DNA of 64,000 nucleotides from Acanthaster planci (GCF_001949145.1 NW_019091554.1:140816-204815); one strand, 5' to 3'. Shown: positions 1 through 12,751, numbered from the stretch's first letter. Numbers and translations: made by a program. The notes: generated from the sequence alone by a model not told the origin.

Positions 1-160
1 CCCCCCCCTCCCTATCATCCCATCCATTTCTTACTCTGTCCCCTCCCCATCATCCCCTTCACTTCTTACTCTGGCTGTCCCATCATCCCACTTATCCAGC
101 CCAACCATTACGCCAACCTTATCCAGCATTTTATTAATCTGTCACTTGGAGTCCCCCCCC
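1..160. repeat. C/T-rich low-complexity tract
   Basis: The left edge is pyrimidine-rich on the plus strand. The word CCCATCATCCC and the word TTCTTACTCTG recur at irregular spacing, giving an imperfect tandem repeat. No coding signal is visible. It may lie within the next bystin intron. Confidence 0.5.
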
Positions 161-510
161 CATTCCTTACAATTTTCCCACACTGTACATACACCAGGTA
201 CATGTACATGTACGTTTGTATGAGTCTAAACACTGTCTATACATGTATATATGCAAGTACATGTACAATAGAGGAGTGCTCAGTACATATGTACATGTAT
301 GTACTACAGGGTTAGTACACAATGTACAACTTAAAACATTAACAATCAACTTTTATAACTTTTTCATTAAATTCATAAGTTTCTAAGCATTAATGCTATA
401 CAAGACTATGTACACACTGATGGAATTCCAAGAGGAAGCAAACAAGCACTCAGTTTCACATTTAAACACCTATGGACCTGCATACTTTAACATACAACTT
501 TAACATTTGA

Positions 511-568
511 GGACAGCCGGACGGACGGATGGACGCACCAACGTATGGACGGACGGCCGGCCGGACAG
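511..568. repeat. GGAC/GGCC tetranucleotide-rich repeat
   Basis: A run of imperfect GGAC repeats (GGACGGACGGATGGACG, then GGACGGACGGCCGGCCGGAC) is followed by GACAGAAATTGGTATTAC and an 'AGCTCGC'-like tail near 590-615. This arrangement looks like the end of a dispersed repeat, possibly a SINE, but the family is not identified. Confidence 0.4.
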
Positions 569-992
569 AAGACAGAAATTGGTATTACATAGGCTCGCAT
601 TTGCTTTGCAGCTCGCCAACAATGTATTTTTGTTAACTTTAGGATGATCTGAGGAAAATCCCTCAATCCCAGCTACATGTACATGTAGGGGTCGTAAATC
701 ATCTAATCCAACTTGAAAAGCTGGAGTTAATATTTCATTTTTTCCCCCCCAGTTTTTCCTATTGTAACATTTTCTCTGCCAAGTTTCCAACATTACCTGT
801 ATATGTAAGCTTTGACAAACCTCCCTGTTCAAAGGAATAACTAAATCTGAAATGTCAGATATTGTGTACATGTACATCTGTAGTAAAGCATGAAGGATCC
901 CTCCACATTTAACTGCAAAAATTACTTCACATGTAGAAGTGGTACTCTGCCATCTTCTCTCTGTTAAGCTAAATCCAATTATGTTCACTTAC

Positions 993-3767
993 AATGTCCT
1001 CATAGTATTTATCTTCATGCTCAGTAAGGTCTTTTTCTTCTTCATCATCTGACTGCTCCACTTTGCTCGGACCCAGACTTGTGATGGGCCTTTTCTCACT
1101 CCTGTCACAAAACAATGTAAGGAATCAAAGTCCATCTCTACATGTAAATGGCGTGTCGCAATTGGCAATGCCTTGCAAATAAAAAACATCAAGTGCTGAC
1201 TAAATTTACATCCTATTAAATTTGTTGATATACATATATACAGTGTACTACCTTGATGCTCCATGTTCAATCTCAAGTTCTTCCTGTTGGAGGCGAGCTT
1301 GCTCTAAGATCTTACGGGACAGTTTCTCATCAACAAACTGCCAGGGCAAAAATCAGATGAATAAAAGTCAAGTTAATACCACTTTGTTCAAATAACAACT
1401 GATGGAAAGATTTTACTTACATGTATAAACTCCCTCCCCGCCTCTTTTTCCCCTATTCTGTTGGGGTTTTTTTTTTGCACCAATTTGAAGATCAATTCAA
1501 AGCAAGTAAATGGGTGCGTACTGTTGCGGTGAGTGGTTAGTGTACGGAGAAACATTTGTAAGGGAGTGGAGATGAGGCTTTCGAAAGCCAAAAAAGGGTG
1601 TCCCTATGCGTTCTTCCACCCATCTCTTAGCCTCCCACAGGTACAGGTATAGCTTTTCCCCTGTTTGTACTTGACCATCCTCCTTTCCTTTCACTGCCTC
1701 ACCACCTGCATGTACATGTACATGTACACACACATGTGCAGGTTCACGTACATGTATGTGTATTCTTCCATCATTGCAAGCTTTCTATTCCCTGGGTGGG
1801 ATTGAAACCTCCTTCATATCTCTGCATCTCTATGTACTGTTCCAGAGTCTAGACTACTAGGCCATGCTTGTTTGTTGTCGACCAACATCGACTTGTCTCA
1901 TTTTTACAAAACAAAAATCATGTCTCACAATATAATATGAATATTAGTGGTATTAAATGATAATGAAATAATAGGCATGAATTTCTTCCCTGGCTCTGCT
2001 TAAATATTTGTGATGGCAAAGTACATGTATATTACTCAGAACTTTGCAATCCCCTCACTGCCATGCGATGTGCTTTGTATCTCTACATGAGTGGTGCCAT
2101 AGCGTCTTTCTTAGCTGTATTTTCCCCAAACTTTTAATTTTTGTTCATTCATCAAACATTTAAAGTTATCTTTCTACATACATGCATGTACATGTACCTG
2201 TTTCATATACACGTACCTGTTCATGTACATATCGCTCTGTGCACAAAGACAGACAATATATTTGAAGTGTTTTCTTAAGACATGCTTCAATACTTTCCCT
2301 CATCAGTCGATCATTGCGCAATCAGTCAATGTGGTTATGATGGTCAGTACAATTCTTACTGCATGATTTATCAACCATTTCAGCTACATGTATGTCAGCA
2401 CTGATCAGGCAATTGCTTTTTCTTTCAAATTGTGAAAGATTGTTGTAAAAAAAGAAAAGTTAAGTTAGAGATTTACTACTTATTTTGAAGGCTAATGACT
2501 TAAATTTTATAAACTTACATATACATGTACATTCACACTGTACATGGAGGCCTAGGGCTAACTTATACTCCCAGAACTGTGGGGCTCGACGTCAGCATTG
2601 CTCTCAAGAAAGAGCACAGCGGACATGAAACCCCATAGTTCTGGGGTTATAACAGTTTAATAAATAACAGTTTAACATTTGGTGAAGTGAAATCCAAAGC
2701 TCTGACCACATTTTTGTCTGATACTAAAGAGTAGGTCATGTAGGTACATGTACATGTAAGTTGTTTCAAAAAGGTAGACTTTTTTCCCGTATTATACATG
2801 TAGGGTGCAAAAGGTAAGGAACTCTGGAGGCAGCAGGGTCTCTACAATGTGCAGAACCAATGTGAAAATAAGTTTAGACCCTGGGCTTAGGCATGATAGG
2901 CTTGATATTCTTTCAGTTGACTCAGTCTCAATGAAAACCACAAGTACATGTATAAAATTGACCCTCTCTCAAACAAATACTGTAGTACTAGTGCCATGGC
3001 TGTCATCAGTACTAGAGGTGCATGCACTGACTCAGAGACTCTCTCTGAATTTGCGAATAGTCTCCTTATCGGGAGACCGCTTTGAACAAAAAATATTTTA
3101 TGCGCGCCGACCCTCAAATTAGGAGACTTCTCTGTTTCTGTGGATAGTCTCCGTAAACGGAGACCATACTTGCCGTTGTGATTATTGTGTACAGACCATA
3201 ACTTACCTGTACATGTACATATCATGCACATGAAAATCGAGGGCTTGTTTGACCCCCAAAACCCCATGCCCTGGGTTGCTTCTGTGGGAGAGATTTGTGT
3301 GTTTAGTATACATCATTGTGAAATGGCATAAGCTCATATTATACACCATGATGTGCCATGCATGTCAAGTGAATGGACATGATGTTGTCAGGTTGTGCAT
3401 GGCGCAGTTTTTTTCTTCTTGTCATTTTTGCACTCCATCATTTCTAGGGCATCCCGAATGTCAAACGATTACATATGCAATATTGAGTATCAAACACTGA
3501 AACAGTTACTCCATGTAGGCCTACATGTACTTGTTAAACACTCAATGTCGAAAGTCAAACGAGAAGTAACTTCACATCGGTCATATCAGTTACATTAATT
3601 CCAATTTCCATTTGTACCGTTTCATCTTCGTCCTGTCTCTGTCTTTCTTTTACTCTTTCTTTCCACCGGACAGCCTTGTTTTCCAGGATCTGTTCTGCAA
3701 GTGCCGCTGATCTTGAGACGGGATCACCCCCTAACTTTGCTGACTTTCCCTTCTTTGACTTGCCCAT
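993..3767 (-). CDS. BYSL: Bystin (ribosome biogenesis factor), exons 1-3, incomplete at left edge
   Basis: Bystin acts in the nucleus and nucleolus in processing of 20S/18S pre-rRNA and maturation of the small ribosomal subunit. Three exons are visible on the minus strand: 3618-3767, 1252-1337 and 993-1101. They join in phases 0 and 2 with GT donors and AG acceptors and encode about 115 N-terminal residues. Exon 1 begins MGKSKKGKSAKL and contains LAEQILENKAVR; exon 2 reads FVDEKLSRKILEQARLQQEE; exon 3 is acidic (SDDEEEKDLTEHEDKYYEDI). The LAEQIL...VR and KLSRKILEQAR..QEEL blocks are the hallmark of bystin N-termini. I chose the start at 3767 because family members begin MGK/MPK; an in-frame Met lies 7 codons upstream at 3788. 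The conserved C-terminal bystin domain is not in the window. The gene is divergent from the SLCO cluster. The exon 1 donor (GTACAA) is weak, so that boundary may shift slightly. Confidence 0.85.
1338..3617 (-). other. Bystin intron 1
   Basis: This 2.28-kb intron separates coding exons 1 and 2 of bystin. It holds many ACATGTAC words and the tRNA-like fragment at 1790-1872. I see no internal gene; the open frames across it have no recognisable protein features. Confidence 0.6.
1790..1872 (-). repeat. tRNA-like fragment (possible SINE head), in bystin intron 1
   Basis: On the minus strand a box-A-like word (GGCCTAGTAGTCTAGACTC) is followed about 45 nt later by GGTTTCAATCC, close to the box B consensus GGTTCGAATCC. 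The stems of a full cloverleaf are not convincing. A decayed tRNA gene or tRNA-derived SINE is the likely explanation. Confidence 0.35.
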
Positions 3768-3903
3768 TCTCCTGAATTTGAAAGTCACACGAGCTTCACT
3801 ACTTACATGTACAGTATACTACTAGCTTCGCCCATTGATCGCCATAAACCATAAGAAAAACCATGTGCGAGGTCAAAGGTTAAGAGTTGCCGACTTCACT
3901 ACC

Positions 3904-3944
3904 AAAGATTGTACAGCGCCGCTGGGCGGCGCTATACAATCTTT
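3904..3944. repeat. Inverted repeat / hairpin upstream of bystin
   Basis: Two 19-nt arms (3904-3922 and 3926-3944) are reverse complements with one mismatch around a 3-nt loop. The arm sequence is AAAGATTGTACAGCGCCGC. It lies 137 bp upstream of the bystin start codon on the minus strand, so it is in the probable promoter or 5' UTR. It could be a small palindromic mobile element or a regulatory element. Confidence 0.6.
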
Positions 3945-6384
3945 GTTCACTACTGTGTAGAGGGTGTGCGTCATCTATTTCCAAAAATTAGAATTTCCGG
4001 TTGGAAAGTCCCTATCCTGTTTTGATTTATTGTGGTTCGATTTTTAAAACAAATTCAGACAATGCCTTAGTATTATTTCTAAAGATATATGTAGTTTGGG
4101 CTCTCGATCATTTACGGAACGCTGCCTTCTTTATACTGAGTATGCACTTTATGTTTGATACAGCAGAGAGCTGAGATTTTCACTTCAGCCTAACCCGAAT
4201 GCCCGAGTTGACTCGAAACCTGTCAGGACAGCCTGACGATGTACATGTATGTACGTGTATTATTATGGAAGGTCACTTCATGGGTCTTTTGCCTCTTCCT
4301 TTGGAGTTATGACTAAATTTCACGCGGAAAACAATTATATCACACAGCGAGGATGGCAACTTGAGAGATAATAAGCAAAGTACGTGTACATATAGTTGTA
4401 TATGTATCAAAAACGTCGCCAAACCGTTAATGGACTTTAATTGTTCCGCTTGAGTGGATCGACTTTCTCGTGCAGGAAATTCAAGTACCGAAGTGGTGCA
4501 CCGTGAGAGGCTTGAAAGCGTCAAACTTCCGTTTTTCTGAGCTACTGATTAATAGGTGTACAATATTTGGCAAATTTTGCAAGTTACAATAGAAAGGAAA
4601 TATCGAAGTCAGTTGCTGTTTTACACAGATGCAATAAATTTTTCTAGTGAAACCTTTTTGCTCCAATGCCCGATCCCCCCACCCCCCAAAAAAAAAATTC
4701 CTAGGTGTCAAGTGGGTCCTATAGCCACAAAGGACTCCAGCAGAGTACACCCTGTGTGCAAATACCAACGTATTGTGGGTCATCCGCATGTAAACTTTTC
4801 AAGACCGAGCACAGCAACTAACTGAGGGCTACGACATGAGTGCACGGTTGGTCATCCACTATGACCTATCGGTGGGCGCTTTAAAACCCATGAACTGCTA
4901 GGGTATCTAGCCCCCTGACCTGAGTGCCAGCTTAAGGGGGACGCCATTTGTTGGGCTTTCATCCTCGTAGAAGATCGGACGGTAGGACACTTACAGATCT
5001 ATTTCGAATTAGTAGCGGTAATACGTTCTACACACATTTTGTTTTGCCCTGAAACTCCAAACCAAACCCTGCACTTTGACTTATGCTTGTGATACAATTA
5101 ATTGTATCTGCAAGAGCTAACACCAACACTTGAGACAAGCAGCGCCGAAAGTTGTACAGGGCACAAATTCTAGTGGACAGAAATTGTCCGTGTGTACGAT
5201 TTTATATTTTGCTTCACTTCCTTCTGAAGAGGACAAAACTTGTGGGTCATTTTAATATCATTACTCCTGGTTTTGAAAGTGACAGCAAATTCAGATACTT
5301 AATTTCGTGCCAGGGATCGGAAATGGTGCCAACTGAAAGGTTTTTGTTTTCCCCCATTGCGTTTCACTCCCTTCAAGATAGGCCCAGTATCGTTTTCATG
5401 ACAGGGAAAAAATAATATGTTACTGCTGCTTTAATTGAATGCGACTCCTTGGTGCACTTTCCACTTTGCTGCATGACTTGTAAACTTTGCCTCGTCACGT
5501 AAAAAGGGATACGATTTGGCAAGTACAGGTAGGTCTACGTGACAAACACTTCTGGGTACAAAAATGTAGAGAGCTGAAGCAAAATAAACTTTATTGTACC
5601 TTTCCATTGTTCCATTTTTTTTTCCAGTCTCTATAGTACAGTTGTATAGGGTTAAGTCAGGTTTTGGTTCCAACCTGCCCAATTATCATAACAAAGTGTC
5701 ATACCACTTGTTCTGTCACGCGAACCAGAATCAATAGAAAGGAATAAAAGCTGCCTTGTTGTGGTGAACTCTGGCCCAGATGGGTTTCATAACTCTGCAT
5801 TTTGACTCCAGTGAAGTGTTGTCTGGGTACGTTATCTGGAGTGTGTACAGAAGATCTATTTTTATGTGTCTTTTTAAGTAGGTTTTATTTTAGTTTTTTG
5901 CAAGATAATTTTTTGTTGTTGTTTGGGGGGGTTCTGAGGGGGTGCTGGAGTGAGCGTTTCTATAGTTTCTACGAAATGGGTCACCGCGGTCTTATTCTCC
6001 AGGGAATTTAAGGAGACAACAGATAAAACGTGTGGGCGCATAAGAAATGTCTCACAGTGAATACAGACTAGAACACCACCTGGAGTTAGCTAATCACTTC
6101 TGCTGGTGACCAGGCTTTCATGAACCGCCTATGCTGAATGTGCATGTCAGCTTTGCTGGCTTGCAGGCTGTACCAAACAGTTTGTACAACACCGCAAAAA
6201 TAACACTTTACTAAAAGACAAGTCAGCAACTGAGTTTGCAGAGGGCAGGCAAGACCAGATCATAAATGGGCTTCTCTCACATCGAGTGATTTACCGGATA
6301 CGTTACTCTAATATTTCGCTCAGATAATCTCGTCAACTCTGTAGTTGTGTGCCCTTGTCAAGTTGTCCAGTCCCGTAAGCGACG
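3945..6384. other. Intergenic region between bystin and SLCO gene A
   Basis: The 2.6 kb between the divergent bystin and SLCO-A starts (3768-6384) must contain both promoters. Apart from the hairpin at 3904-3944 I see no recognisable gene. No TATA box with a supporting initiator stands out next to SLCO-A, and any noncoding 5' exon of that gene would be in here. Confidence 0.45.
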
Positions 6385-9300
6385 ATGCCACGTGAAAATG
6401 ATCTCAACGGGTACCAACCTGTACAAACCGCAGAAGACGGGCCGGGAAGGCAAAGAGGTGGCATGCGAACTGCCGACGACAGGGCTGGGGCGGGGCAAGA
6501 TTCAACCCCCCTCCTTCCCGAGGAGCGATGCTGCTGCAGCGTCCTCCAGCGTCTTGCATCTCCCTATGCCTTCGGCGTCTTCGTGTGTCTGATCAACTTC
6601 CTGCAGGCGGCTGCGACCTCTGTAACTGGGTAAACTTGAGTTTTTGGAACACGGAAATTTCATCTACATTGCACTTGTCTTGAGTGGCTCAATCTGTAAT
6701 TCCTTACGGTACGTGCCGTGTATGAAGCAGTGTTTGTTAGTTTTATAGCAAATTATCAAACTATATAGGGGAACTAACTAGGCGCGTAAAATTGATTATA
6801 GAGATGAACAAAGAAATTGACTTGAACGGAATTTGAACCAGCTACGTCCTTAATACCGTACCAGTGCTCTACCAACTGAGGCCAGCCGTACGGTGGTAGT
6901 TTTATAGTAAGAATGATTGACAGATATTATATTTTAATAAATTTAATTTGGATATGTCTTGATTGTTTCTTAATTCGTGGTAAACTGTCTGAAATAATTT
7001 CAGCTCCCACTGTGACTTTTTCCTTTGTCAATTCTGTTTCTCTTGGATTGTGACGTTTTTAGAAGTGCTCAATTAAGCACAATAGAGAAACGCTTCCAGC
7101 TCAAAACCTCAGAATTGGCACCATTCTTGATCGTCAATGACATCGTGAGCGTGATCATGGTGCTGTTCGTGGCGTACTACGGCCACACCAGCCACCGACC
7201 GAGGCTCATCGGGGGAGGAAGCCTTCTCATCGGCTTGGGTCTACTGATCTGCACACTACCGCAGTTTATCTACAAGACACCCCCGCAGTTTTCCCTCGAC
7301 ATTGGTCGTCGGGCAAACGGCACGGCAGATGGATTCTCAGAGGATGGAAAGACTATTCTTTATCCAGTAAGTTAGGTATTTTGTTGACAAGTGGCAAAAG
7401 TATGCCCTCTTTTCACAGTTGTCGCTGTCACTATTATTTGAACTCCCCAGGACAAACACAAAGTGGATCAAGAAAAGAAAGAGAATGAATTGACTTGCCC
7501 AATGAAATATCCAACTTAATGGTACGAGCTGGACTGAAAGTCACCATGTGCACAACTCCTCACAGAATCCTGAGCTTGATGCACTAGGCATCATAGGTTC
7601 CCTCTATTGTTGAGGTACCCTAACGTGGCATGGCCCCTAATGTGATCTCTACTTTTTGATTTTTTACCTGTGGTGCCTTGCTGGAGCAACCTTTTTACCT
7701 CAAATTTCATAACGAGTGACATTTCATCAAACTCACAATATTCTGATTCGAATATCTCTATTTTGCACACCCACTACAAAGTTCTGATGATTTTTTATTT
7801 AGGCTGGATTTTCCGATTTTTTTAGCGCGAAAATAACTCCTACAAACTTGAGTTCAGGTATGTAAGCAGAGGTGATAATAATTTATTAGAATTTACCAAC
7901 TTTAAAGAACGTCTTAAATGTTAGGCCTATGTGAGGTTTTCTGAGATTTCTTTCAAGTGCGCCATGTTAGCGAAGACTCAGCTGAATTCTTGTTTAATTT
8001 TTGGACACCGCTGTTTTTTAATTTCGGAGGAAATTTCATGACGAAAATTGTTCACAGAAGTTTCAACCACACGTATTATAAAGGTTGTATAGTACCAGTG
8101 TTAAACCAAATGAATTTTAAGTTTTTCCAAAAAGGGGCAGTCAACTCAAGTGAAAATCAAAGTGAGCCACGTTGGGAGACTGGACTGTACAGCCGTATTG
8201 CGTTGCATTGTGCTCGACTCTGGTCTTGTGTTCGACGTTCTTGACAAGCTGTCAAAGTTCCTTACAAATTTTCCTCAATACTGTTCACTTTGCAGATTTG
8301 TAAAGTTAGCGACAAAGAGGATGGTGATTACGAGAAGTGCACAGAAGAGGAAGAGTGGAACGCAGGGTCTCTTATGTGGCAGGTGTCTTGGATAATAGTC
8401 GGCCAGATACTGACTGGTGTGGGGGCTGCTCCAATTATGCCTCTCGCTGTCACGTATATGGATGACAGTCTGCATCGGTCCTCGACGTCAGTTTTTGTAG
8501 GTAAGTGAAGTTCCAATTTCTCAACTTTTCTGATGTTGTATGTTTAATTCAGTCTTTATTTTACCCTACAAACTGTTCTCTTACCTCACAGCCTTCATGT
8601 TCATCTCTGCCTCCTTCGGTCCCCTCCTCGGGGCTGGCATTTCCGGCTTCTGCCTCTCCATGCACACCGATTTCTACAAGGCGCCGGTTTATGCCCAAGC
8701 GGGTGATCCGAACTGGTTAGGCGCCTGGTGGGTGAGCTTTGCCATCATGGGTGTGCTGATGCTGGTGGTCGGTGTGCCCACCATGCTGTTTCCGAAGAGG
8801 TTCCGGAGAAGGGCGAAGGGAGCTGGCGGGAGGGGGAGGGCGAATTCGGAGCAGGGTGCGCAGACTGCGGAGGAGGTTAATGACGAGGAGGAAGATATAG
8901 CGAAGATGTATCGCCTGAATGTCCGTGGGAGCGGGGGCGGAAAATGCTCCTATGTCAAAGGTAAATCAAGAGGTTGGCAAAATGAAAACCAGCAAAGTAT
9001 GTATAATGTACTTGGGGACTGGGGACAACTTTGCCGTAGTTTAGCCTACAAAATAATGTAGGAAGTCAGGAGGAAGAGTAGGAAAGGAAAAATCATTAGG
9101 AAAAGAATTCTGATGGCATTTATACTGAGCTGAGGTTAAAAAGTAAGGTTTCATGCAGTAATACATGTATACATTCCAAAATTCCTCTACCTCTTTTTCT
9201 TGTCTGTACTATGTCAGGTTTTCTGGGAGCACTTCGTCGCTTGGTAACCAACCTAACGTTTGTGTCTCTCATTCTTGGAGTCTGCGCGATGCTGGCGTCC

Positions 9301-12300
9301 GTTATGGGAACATTTATCTTCCTAGCGAAGTATATGGAAACACAGTTCGGTATTCCTGCCTCTCAAGCGCCCATTTTCTTCGGTAATACTTGTACCACCT
9401 TTGCCCTTGTTGCACCTTTTTATGGCATCTTGAAAGCGATACTTTCTCTTTCCAAGACCAAGGTGTTATCAGTCCTGACGAGTAATATTCCCTTGTTATT
9501 CAGTTTGCTTAGGTGAATTTCTGCCTCAAAAGGACCCCTCCAAAATTTTTCTGTACAAATAATTCCCCAAAGTACATATTTATATATATACAAAAAACGG
9601 CTGGGATGTTGGTTACAGTTTGGTTACAAATCTCATCCTGGCCCCTTTACTTCTTTCGGAACTAGTCCCTCTGCGTTGAAATTTCTACGGTTACTAATGA
9701 GAGGACACTTTTCAAGTTCGGTTTGGCATTTGGTGGTCCTTATGTAGCTGGCCAAATGAAATTTTGTCATGTAGACTGAAATACATAAACTATAGGGGTA
9801 TAGATTGAGGCTTTTTACCCCGAATCACCGTATTTGGCCAAGAGTGTCCATATTTTTGAATTCTCGGCATAGTGACTTCGTTCATCATCTTAGGTATCAT
9901 CGCGCCACCTGGTTCCCTCCTGGGTAATCTAATTGGCGGCTTCGTGGTCAAGAAATTGAAGCTGGCCAAGAAGGGACTGGCCAGAATGGTGGTCACTCTC
10001 AAGCCCATCGTCTTCATCCTCGCACCGGCGTTCTTCCTCCTTGGATGCACCAATCCTGACATCGCTGGCCTCACTGTTGGATATCCTGCCATCAACACGT
10101 GCGTATTAAAGCCTTCGCTGGATAGAAGTCAAATTAAATTAAATAGTTTTCAAAAAGCTTGTCCATGGTTTCAGGCAGAATACCCTGTCACAGATTGTAC
10201 TATTCTGACGGCCGATGGGACAAAAGTTGTAAGATGAAAGTAACAAATGTCAGACGTTATGCTTGCTGGTAACTGTAGTTGGATAATTGTGCATTGATAT
10301 AACTTGCCATTTGATTGAATTCAACAAAGCCATGACTGTTGTAACAGAGGCTTTGTTGTGGGGACATTTCTCTGTTCCACAGTGTCTTAAGGTCCCTACA
10401 AATTGGTGAATTAACCGTGTTTGTCCCCATGCACAACTACGGAACAAAGTCTGGGTTTTTTTTCTTCTTCTTTTTTCAATTTGATGCTTAGCTTGACCTA
10501 TATCGCGTACCAGTTTTAGTTAGAAGTGCAGTTCACTTGTAAGTTCGTAAAAAAACTCTTTCACACTTTGTATCAACTTCAAAGGACCAATATACGGCTA
10601 CCAAACCTGACGTCGGGCTGCAACATAGACTGTGCATGCCCATCCGAGTACACACCAATTTGTGGGTCTGATGGTGTGACGTATGCGACGCCATGTCATG
10701 CTGGTTGCCGGACGATAATTAAGGAGAGTAATATCACAAAAGGTGGCGTGGTGAGTATTCAGACAAGAGTAGGTACCCATTGGCATGTACATGTATACAC
10801 TGACCAGTCCTTCAAATCATTATTTTTTGAATTTTGAAATATGATTTTCACTTATTTTCTTCACCGTGCGTGATCTATAGGCCTACCACGACGTAGTAAA
10901 TGACATAATGGTCCATGGCGTTTAAATAAACATGATGTTATCGAGTTTCTTATGGATTGGTGAACATATCGGTGTGCATGTATGTACAGCCTGTCTGATT
11001 CCGACTTGGTTGCTCTGTGTAGTTATACACTGACTGCAGCTGCATTGGTGAGAACAGTTCAGCTAACCCATTAGGCTTGAATGGAGACTACGAGTACGTG
11101 GCCATACCAGGCGAATGTCCTCGTGATTGTAGCACGCTGATTCCTTTTGTAGCGGTGGCCATGATACAAGTTCTTCTCTTAACCATCGTTGGTAACCCAG
11201 GATTCATGTTGCAACTCAGGTACGTCACATGATGATAACGTCAGAATAATTTACCAACGAACCGAGAGTGCATAGAACTCAGTACATTAAACTCCACTAC
11301 TTTTCACAGAACTGTAAAGTTAATTTTGAAAGTCCTGGATAATTTGAGACGACGGTTCATGAGATAAAGATATCTATAACACAGTTTGTTCAATGTTCAG
11401 TGTGATGTTTTCCATACAGACCACAGGGAACATATGTTTATCTCAATAACCTTCATCATGCTTCTAATTAATTAACAGTGTGGTTCATTCACCATTTATT
11501 TCAGGACGGTAGACGAGGATGACAGGTCTATAGCCGTTGGCTTCACATCTATGCTGCTACGAATGCTTGGTAAAAAAAACTGCCTAGAGAAAATTTATGC
11601 TAAGAAATTAAAGACAACCTTATTGAAACAAAGCGAGGTTGCACTCTTCTTGACAGAATCCGCTAACAGTGGTTGAAGAAATCCCGTGCTGCCTTTTAAT
11701 CAGGAAAGTCCCGTCTGTGTTAGGGCCAAAAGAATTATTCTTAAATGTTAACTTATAGTGATAACATTCTACATTTTGGTGGCATGTTTGATTCTTCTTC
11801 TTTTGAGGCTGGTTCCCGTCTCTCCTTTTGGGAGTTTGTTTGTAATCTGGGAATGGTTAAGGCAATGAAACTACATGTAATACATGTACTAAGCACTTTG
11901 TGTAACGTACATGGAAGCAAGGCTATGTAGACCTATATGTACTACGCCCCCCGTTGTTCGAGCTTGAAGGCAATCCAGTAAAGCGAAACACCCCATTTGA
12001 AAAGTTAGTGCTGCGTTTTTGATAAGTATTCCAACAGAGAAAATGATATCGGGAGTACTAGATTCGAATAATAGGCTAAACACCTGTTTGTTCTTTTGCC
12101 ACTTCTTTACCTATAGCGTTTATTCCATCACCTCTGATCTTTGGGGGAGCGATTCAAACAGCTTGTATCCTTCTCCAGTCGTCATGCGGGAAGACGGGCA
12201 ACTGCCTTGTGTACGACATTGTGCAGTTTAGGTTTGTCTTCTACGGGCTGACGTATGGTCTTGATTTCCTGAGCCTGGTGATGTTCACTGTCTGTTACTA

Positions 12301-12751
12301 CTCCATCAAAGTGACTAAGAGTCCTGAGGTATCAACCCTTTGGTATCCTTCGTTTATGAGCTCAAAATGAAACCAAAGATTTTGCTTCAATCACAGAAAG
12401 ATAATACGGTTTTCAGTTACTTAATGCAGTCAATGATTACATTGTTCATCATGCACATTTAGGTCTTCTTAAATGATCATGGCAATGAAATCTTTTATTG
12501 TTTCTTTGACGTCTCGACCTCATACATGTATATATATTCGTTAGGTCCAATTCGAAGACCTACATGCATACGCTTTCTTGTACAAATGTGATGTTAGGAG
12601 TATAATGACCTTTTATAACAATCACACCTTGCAGGGCTTCGTACAGATGCATTCAGTTAAATCAGATCACGCTGTTACATCGGTGGATGAACCGGCTAAC
12701 ATTGCTACACAAGACCAGGTGTTCAGCGCACGCAAAGAAACCGATGTGTAG
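6385..12751 (+). CDS. SLCO/OATP-family organic anion transporter, gene A (11 coding exons)
   Basis: Predicted sodium-independent uptake transporter of amphipathic organic anions in the plasma membrane, 12 membrane segments. Coding exons: 6385-6629, 7063-7366, 8296-8500, 8592-8960, 9218-9382, 9894-10098, 10585-10750, 11023-11219, 11505-11569, 12117-12328, 12635-12751. The sum is 2250 nt, 749 aa, with all phases consistent (2,0,1,1,1,2,0,2,1,0). TM1 is about residues 60-80, TM2 103-122; the loop has GHTSHRPRLIG (about 124-134). The OATP signature appears as DPNWLGAWW at about 290-298 before TM6. A Kazal-type domain (CNIDCACPSEYTPICGSDG...CHAGC, about 508-545) lies in the large loop between TM9 and TM10. 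The C-terminus is KETDV, a possible class I PDZ ligand. Exon 2 has an unusual acceptor (see findings). The N-terminal EERCCCSVLQRLASP block and VxxDCSC after the Kazal domain look most like SLCO4-type members, but this is tentative. Start: the first ATG of the frame that leads into TM1. Confidence 0.92.
6818..6896 (-). repeat. tRNA-like fragment in intron 1 of gene A
   Basis: On the minus strand, GGCCTCAGTTGGTAGAGCA closely matches a tRNA D-arm/box A, and GGTTCAAATTC, about 30 nt further on, matches box B. Acceptor-stem pairing is poor, so this looks like a decayed tRNA or a tRNA-derived SINE rather than a functional tRNA. Confidence 0.45.
7367..8295 (+). other. Intron 2 of SLCO gene A
   Basis: This 0.93-kb intron runs from the GTAAGT donor at 7367 to the TTTGCAG acceptor ending at 8295. 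Its open frames give no recognisable protein. I see no RNA gene or clear repeat in it. Confidence 0.6.

Larger units (their letters stand above)
174..4260. repeat. Dispersed palindromic ACATGTAC / TGTACATG tracts
   Basis: Short runs of the self-complementary word ACATGTAC occur at about 18 places in this stretch (for example near 195-210, 675-690, 862-872, 1709-1727, 2185-2200, 2740-2758, 3208-3220 and 4239-4250). They are sparse in the SLCO part of the window. They fall in introns and intergenic DNA around bystin, not in its exons. Similar words are abundant in several invertebrate deuterostome genomes; function is unknown. Confidence 0.6.

Noticed and set aside
500-988. 162-codon minus-strand open frame
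   Set aside because: No family resemblance; it contains simple repeats (GGAC run translated as RPSVHTLVRPSVRPAV) and bystin exon 3 lies next to it in a separate, supported frame.
6818-6896. Functional tRNA gene
   Set aside because: Box A and box B are good but the acceptor stem does not pair convincingly, so it is listed as a tRNA-like fragment.
7000-7062. Alternative acceptor near 7012 for gene A exon 2
   Set aside because: In the phase left by exon 1 it reads into a TAA before the conserved STIEKRF block.
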